Below, piece after piece: positions 61,001 to 64,000 of a stretch of DNA of 64,000 nucleotides (its first letter is position 1; the number at the start of each line of letters is the position of its first letter). Both the position numbers and the translations under genes were made by a program. The notes beneath the pieces were generated by a model. The model had not been told where the DNA came from. It ran no database searches and saw only the letters and a program-made list of their open reading frames with translations. Source of the stretch: Candidatus Cloacimonetes bacterium HGW-Cloacimonetes-2 (GTDB taxonomy: Bacteria; Cloacimonadota; Cloacimonadia; Cloacimonadales; Cloacimonadaceae); contig PHBP01000007.1 of assembly GCA_002842035.1 (NCBI GenBank), positions 62,001 through 126,000 of the forward strand, in the 5' to 3' direction.

Positions 61001-62755
61001 ATTTTCAATCTGATTTAACCAGTTAGTAGATGTCACTATATTGCTTACAACCCAGTCATCAAACGAATCTGAATGCCAGCCTAGTTCGCCATGCCTCCAG
61101 TTCCACTGGTTAAAATCTCCACTATGCGGCACTGGTGTTCCTGATACATTGACCAAACTTGGAAGAGTGTCAGGATAACAAACTTGATCAAAATATGTGT
61201 GGGATAGTAATGCATCCTCATAAGGCAATAATGAAGTGAAATTGCTGATAGCTAGTTCTGGTATTGGATCACCTCCCGTAGTACTTTCAGTCTTAAGAAA
61301 CAAAGTTGATCTGGTTGGAGCTATTACCGGAGCATAGTTTGCGGTTAAATCAAAGTCAAAACCAAAACCCGCTTTATAATACGAGATATCTTCAATTACA
61401 GATCCTGGCTGTGTATCATAGTTACAATTGTTAGCTTGAAAGTCATAATCAAATACTCCAATAATGTCTAAATCATAGCTTGCAACATATTCCTCGTTGG
61501 CATTATTCCCGCTTATGCATAAACTTCCATTTGAATATGCCAAACTCTTGATATTGTTCTGCTTATAAGGGAATCCAGGCTTGTAGAGAGGATTATTCAC
61601 TGATTGATCTGAGTTGATTATACAGTTATTATGCCCGTAGTTTGAGCGTTCTTCTTCATTGATCTCGGAAAAGAATTCCAGAAACTCAGGCGAACCAATC
61701 GAATAGCTATTGCTTGACCCATTGGTTGCTTTTATGTTTGTTCTGATAAGTTGTTTTGCTGCTGGGCTGTTAAGGGCGGTTATACAGTCATCTACTAATT
61801 GCAAATCACGATCCCAATCAGATAAAAGGGTGTGGAGATTTTCTATCATACGTTGCAGATTAACGTTCAATGATGCCCCTCTATGCGGCGAGTCAAGAGA
61901 GATGTACTGAGTGCAATAATGCGGGATATCCCAGTGTTCAGCGAAGGCAAGCGCATATCGAGCAAGGATCCCCCCTATAGAGTAACCAAAAACGCTTGAT
62001 CCTTCAACCAATCTATTTGAGGGTTGCACATTATGTATGAATCTAAGAGCACCCAATACAATCATAGAATTATCCCTTGCATCTTGAGTAGGGTTGGTTA
62101 ATTGCATCATATATACTTTTGAGTCTGATAGACCATTACTCCATCTGTTAATAAGTGAATAAGTGTATCTAGATCCCCCACGTGTTATTCCTGGAGCTTT
62201 GAATCCTTCTATGAACAAAGTTGGTCGAATAGCATTATATTCTGATACTCCATCGACTAATAAGAATAGCTTCGCATAATTATTACCATAATAGTAGTTT
62301 TGGCTACACACAGTAAAATTAAAATCAAACGTATCTGACTGCCCAATTACATTTCCCCAAATACCTTGTATGTTATACTCCCCCATAGATAAACTCAAAT
62401 CAAAAGATATATTGCTTCCCGTTACACCATAGTTAGTGATGAGATTGTTTTCTGGATCGAATATTGATTCACCATCCACAGTTACATCATAATAGTAGTA
62501 TCCGGCAATATCCTCAATTGTTACTGATACTGTGCCAGTCTGGCTATATATAACTGTGTTATCTATAGTAGGGTTGTAGTCAAGGTTGTTTATTGAAATA
62601 CTAGTAGCCGTAACGGGGACAATAGTGTATGACTCACATTGATCATATGTTGGATTATAGAAATGTCCGTTAGGACTTTCGGTAACACTAAATACTCCAC
62701 TAAGTCCCGTAATTAATAATAGACTAATGAGTACAAGAATAAGACTCTTTTTCAT
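58100..62755 (-). CDS. Giant secreted lipase-like/beta-helix protein with sorting domain
   Basis: A 1551-residue secreted protein from ATG 62755 (GGAG upstream; signal peptide MKKSLILVLISLLLITGLSG). Residues about 175-330 resemble an alpha/beta-hydrolase lipase: LFIEGFKAPG, the nucleophile elbow FGYSIGGILARYA (Ser 259) and SLDSPHRGASL. A carboxypeptidase-regulatory-like module is near 605-690 (IKGQINGSDFSNITGSI). A right-handed beta-helix spans about 700-1080 (GNGSFHTINQAVDF; GNILIRNNEFSNN). A 300-residue region of unknown type follows. The C-terminal 90 residues are a sorting domain (NQNYPNPFNPSTTISYSLP; SSGVYFYRLTSPGR). The upstream half is clearly richer in A and T than neighbouring genes. 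Surface lipid or glycan degradation is a guess. Confidence 0.85.
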   Translation of the reverse strand: MKKSLILVLISLLLITGLSGVFSVTESPNGHFYNPTYDQCESYTIVPVTATSISINNLDYNPTIDNTVIYSQTGTVSVTIEDIAGYYYYDVTVDGESIFDPENNLITNYGVTGSNISFDLSLSMGEYNIQGIWGNVIGQSDTFDFNFTVCSQNYYYGNNYAKLFLLVDGVSEYNAIRPTLFIEGFKAPGITRGGSRYTYSLINRWSNGLSDSKVYMMQLTNPTQDARDNSMIVLGALRFIHNVQPSNRLVEGSSVFGYSIGGILARYALAFAEHWDIPHYCTQYISLDSPHRGASLNVNLQRMIENLHTLLSDWDRDLQLVDDCITALNSPAAKQLIRTNIKATNGSSNSYSIGSPEFLEFFSEINEEERSNYGHNNCIINSDQSVNNPLYKPGFPYKQNNIKSLAYSNGSLCISGNNANEEYVASYDLDIIGVFDYDFQANNCNYDTQPGSVIEDISYYKAGFGFDFDLTANYAPVIAPTRSTLFLKTESTTGGDPIPELAISNFTSLLPYEDALLSHTYFDQVCYPDTLPSLVNVSGTPVPHSGDFNQWNWRHGELGWHSDSFDDWVVSNIVTSTNWLNQIENRSVCMIKGQINGSDFSNITGSILINGQGLGSFSIDQNGFYSIPYLYTKDVTVRLVFEKPGCIPSYCDININYSYAMLHDQIAQNVTIYALNLNDIRVSSAGNGSFHTINQAVDFVQSFVDSGLYTGEAIRIRVLPGTYAESVDLSPLAALGITNFTLEGVGDVIINGDGYGIKLVVDDNSPCNGAVYTINSLKIADSGRGILFKDYWDELSGGVQSPQLTLNINNCTVSDCGSSSYSGTSNPIFSAAAIHFEGAGSITSCQIHDNVMTTDLDTYSQYCQAGGLFVNNNTSSETVIADNIFTNNTGALSGGLVAKGKGNILIRNNEFSNNISSWYCDIYNAYEANALSVYDASNILIKDNLFIDNIPSNTPYGSVIGLRTYVTQAASPIKFLNNTIVNTLPNPNILTAIKFRINAGIAVQDIQIRNNIISAINSTGCRIDSGAGYSPVSINNNMLHNTSLSGFIANLYNPDDPNSVYNPSAPRFNYQCDPQLDANYVPIWNATTMSHCIDTGTGVNDYDGTPADIGAKRAVHHQYWEYTFLNQADQEKWYWVSYPVLNSRTGGALVASEFFNELLPVHENLYGDDEPTYLQQIDWREGNNTEETHLLWDENDWTATQTSHYVSSPQGYKIKLLPRSASPMQITLRESGFRTHSNTEFPLYGMNDNAHAENWLGYFIEGSAWPHDVFADIWDDVNMIKTKNWCLVRSEYQGDYWGLHGKIGKLNYGDMVIVTTNNDHQNFQWNDGDDDTPPYYAGTPEHFVYDEKPDYVPLFITIPDEAMANLKEIGLYLDGVCKGAVVVENNIEQISAYLGIDEKLTDGVVDFVFYYHDSKAQHQERKMIRMDAERFSANYVSGNRRYLYYDLAFTPEDMENAVTPEVHLNQNYPNPFNPSTTISYSLPEAGQVRLEIYNLRGQLVKVLANGEEAAGDHRKVWNGTDANGNAVSSGVYFYRLTSPGRTISKRMLLMK

Positions 62756-63281
62756 AAATACTCCGTTTTTTATTGGTTCAACAGAGAAACTGAAGAACTC
62801 GACATAATCTCGAGTTACGAATGTTGGGTTTAATTCCAACTCAAGTTCTCTTTTACCTTGAAACCCAGTAAAAAGGGTTCCGCCTCTCACTTTCTATCTA
62901 CTGCTTCATCCTAAGAAAAAGGATTCTGCCATAAAATTCCAGAGTAGAAAACGACTAATCTGCAAAAACACAATATATCAGGAACAATTCCCATTTTTAC
63001 AAAGATAGTACTTTGTTTTCTTTGTCAAGAGCTATTATCGTCTTCATATCTCATCCCTGCTTATCCTGATTTGTCAGCCTACAGTGCTTTCCTGGCTCTG
63101 TTTCAATGCACGCAAATGTGCAGATTGAGATGTAAGGACTTTTGCTTGACTCAAGCAAGACCCAGGGCTTTGATATAGACATCAATATCCTACACGATAT
63201 AGCATTGCTGTGTATGCTTGATCTGACAAAGTCCTTGACGGAAAAGCCGGGGTTTATGACTTGGAACAAAAGTAATGGAAA
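62756..63281. other. AT-rich intergenic region with weak promoter
   Basis: No coding frame in this 526-bp region looks real: the longest has no recognisable family and no ribosome binding site. On the minus strand TTGACA (63028-63023) with TATCTT 15 bp further is a possible promoter for the giant secreted protein. Near the right end, TTGACG at about 63234 precedes the tRNA gene and may be part of its promoter. Confidence 0.4.
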
Positions 63282-63358
<77 letters not shown>

Positions 63359-63379
63359 TCTTTTTATCCCCCTCTCCCC

Positions 63380-63590
63380 CCTCCTTCAATGAAACAATCA
63401 TAAACGCATACAGAACAGCTCCTTGCTGCTTGTTCATACAGGATACAAGCAGGATAGAAGCAGGATACAAGCATCCTATCAATAGGAGCGGATCACAAAG
63501 CCGATTCCCTGTCTCCATATCAGATTTCTCTATAGTCTCTCCCTCGATTCTCCCACTTGGTGGGGGAATAGTGAGAGATACGTGTTAGAA
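63380..63590 (+). repeat. Dispersed intergenic element, copy 5, composite form with palindrome
   Basis: Begins 20 bp after the tRNA. Lead segment TTCAATGAAACAATC, then 11-bp units CAGGATACAAG, CAGGATAGAAG, CAGGATACAAG (63439-63471), about 50 bp of variable sequence, and the conserved block TTTCTCTATAGTCTCTCCC...AGTGAGAGATACG. The block includes the hairpin ATTCTCCCAC-TTG-GTGGGGGAAT (63547-63569). Order and spacing equal copy 4, read from the other strand. Confidence 0.8.
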
Positions 63591-63644
63591 TTGTGCGTTC
63601 GAGACTTGGATTAGAAGAGATGCTTTCACAGAAGCTAAAGAGAC

Positions 63645-63674
63645 TTGACAAAAGATACTGCCTGATGAAAAGAT
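63645..63674 (+). promoter_or_regulatory. Candidate promoter of leader and lipoprotein gene
   Basis: TTGACA at 63645-63650 is followed 17-18 bp later by a weak -10 (AAAAGA/AAAGAT). A transcript would start near 63680, just before the structured leader. Confidence 0.45.
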
Positions 63675-63681
63675 GTTTCAA

Positions 63682-63770
63682 CGCCGAGGCTGAAGACCTA
63701 AACTATTTGCATGGTCCCAGCCCGATAGGGTTTAACCGGAAACGGTTAGGCCTCCCTTTGGAAAGGCGGG
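63682..63770 (+). ncRNA. Structured 5' leader, riboswitch-like, class not recognised
   Basis: Helices that can be read directly: closing stem CGCC/GGCG (63682-63685 with 63765-63768), GAGGC/GCCTC (63686-63690 with 63750-63754), GACC/GGTC (63695-63698 with 63713-63716), CCC/GGG (63721-63723 with 63728-63730) and TAACCG-GAAA-CGGTTA (63733-63748) with a GNRA tetraloop. The closing stem thus encloses three hairpins, a multi-helix junction. It lies between a promoter-like site and a lipoprotein start 50 bp further. It does not match the conserved cores of c-di-GMP-I, TPP, SAM-I, cobalamin, FMN or glycine riboswitches as I know them. Confidence 0.5.
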
Positions 63771-63820
63771 TAGTAAATCTTTATGCTGCTCTGCCTTCAT
63801 ACTAAAAAATGGAGGTATCA

Positions 63821-64000
63821 ATGAAGAGGATCACCAGTATCCTTCTCATCCTTGTCCTTGCCCTGCTGGTTTTTGCCTGCAGCGAAAAGGACGACGACCC
63901 CACAGACGTAAAAGTTTGGGGATATCAACTCGATCAATTCATCACCAAAGCTGCCGTGGCAGCAATCACCGATGGCGCTGCTGATACGCTTGATCTGCGC
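63821..64000 (+). CDS. Lipoprotein, 3' end outside window
   Basis: The frame is open to the edge of the window (60 codons). ATG 63821 follows a strong GGAGGT. The signal peptide (ILLILVLALLVFAC, Cys about 20) has a lipobox and is followed by an acidic linker SEKDDDP, typical of exported lipoproteins. The visible mature part (VWGYQLDQFITKAAVAAITDG) does not allow a family assignment. It is preceded by the structured leader. Confidence 0.75.
   Translation, partial: MKRITSILLILVLALLVFACSEKDDDPTDVKVWGYQLDQFITKAAVAAITDGAADTLDLR

Noticed and set aside
63051-63269. Small minus-strand coding frame before the tRNA gene
   Set aside because: No ribosome binding site, no recognisable family, and it runs across promoter-like sequence.
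63682-63770. Known riboswitch (c-di-GMP-I, TPP, cobalamin or molybdenum-cofactor type)
   Set aside because: The conserved cores of these classes, as far as I know them, are not seen. The GCCTCCC...AAAGGCGGG segment loosely recalls molybdenum-cofactor RNAs, but the rest does not, and no such pathway gene follows.

Overview
The window looks like chromosomal DNA of a Gram-negative-type anaerobe of the FCB/Cloacimonadota kind. I infer this from gene content, not from a database search. The clues are two very large secreted parallel beta-helix proteins with C-terminal YPNPFNP-type sorting domains, a glutamate-mutase-type MutL/GlmL reactivase, an Nqr/Rnf-family ion pump, an M42 peptidase, a short-chain threonine dehydrogenase, tandem DUF5683-like proteins and outer-membrane machinery (TolC/RND, EnvC-like, patatin-BamA fusion).

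Layout. 1-7.7 kb (+): two tandem DUF5683-like proteins, a 943-residue GlmL-like ATPase, a PpiD/SurA-type isomerase and a phosphohexomutase. 7.9-15.1 kb (-): one co-directional run read EnvC-like activator, TsaC/low-molecular-weight phosphatase fusion, PurL, LiaF-like membrane protein, patatin-BamA-type protein. 15.7-20.4 kb (+): a complete E1alpha-E1beta-E2-E3 2-oxoacid dehydrogenase operon closed by a clear terminator. 20.7-26.9 kb (+): TolC-MFP-RND efflux operon followed by DUF3332-like and NifU-like genes. 27.0-31.6 kb (+): NadE, a Cys-rich TPR protein, RibD, a cupin and an M42 aminopeptidase. 31.8-34.3 kb: an ArsR/SmtB-type zinc sensor with its palindromic operator and a PIB-2 zinc/cadmium ATPase. 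34.4-38.3 kb: ThrS, KdsD and a small kinase-like protein. 38.8-44.6 kb: threonine dehydrogenase, a Gfo/Idh/MocA oxidoreductase, AsnS, an aminotransferase, a small secreted protein and a prepilin peptidase that appears to start at CTG. 44.9-49.2 kb (-): an nqrBCDEF-like operon without nqrA. 49.3-53.2 kb (-): YebC, RuvC, RuvA, RsmB, a PASTA protein and a small protein, tightly overlapped. 53.4-55.4 kb (-): an EF-G-like GTPase. 55.6-62.8 kb (-): two giant secreted proteins, the second broken by a 23-bp tandem duplication. 63.3 kb: tRNA-Thr(CGT). The window ends in a lipoprotein gene preceded by a highly structured leader.

The least conventional content is between genes. Five intergenic copies of an element built on 11-bp tandem units are scattered through the window; two of them carry an additional conserved palindrome. 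Two near-perfect long palindromes (26-29 bp arms) share the same nested loop hairpin. A multi-helix leader RNA candidate precedes the last gene. Among the proteins, the RND pump lacks the classical Asp-Asp/Lys proton relay, the Nqr-like operon has an NqrF-type entry module but neither NqrA nor RnfB/RnfC, and several proteins are unusual fusions or extensions.
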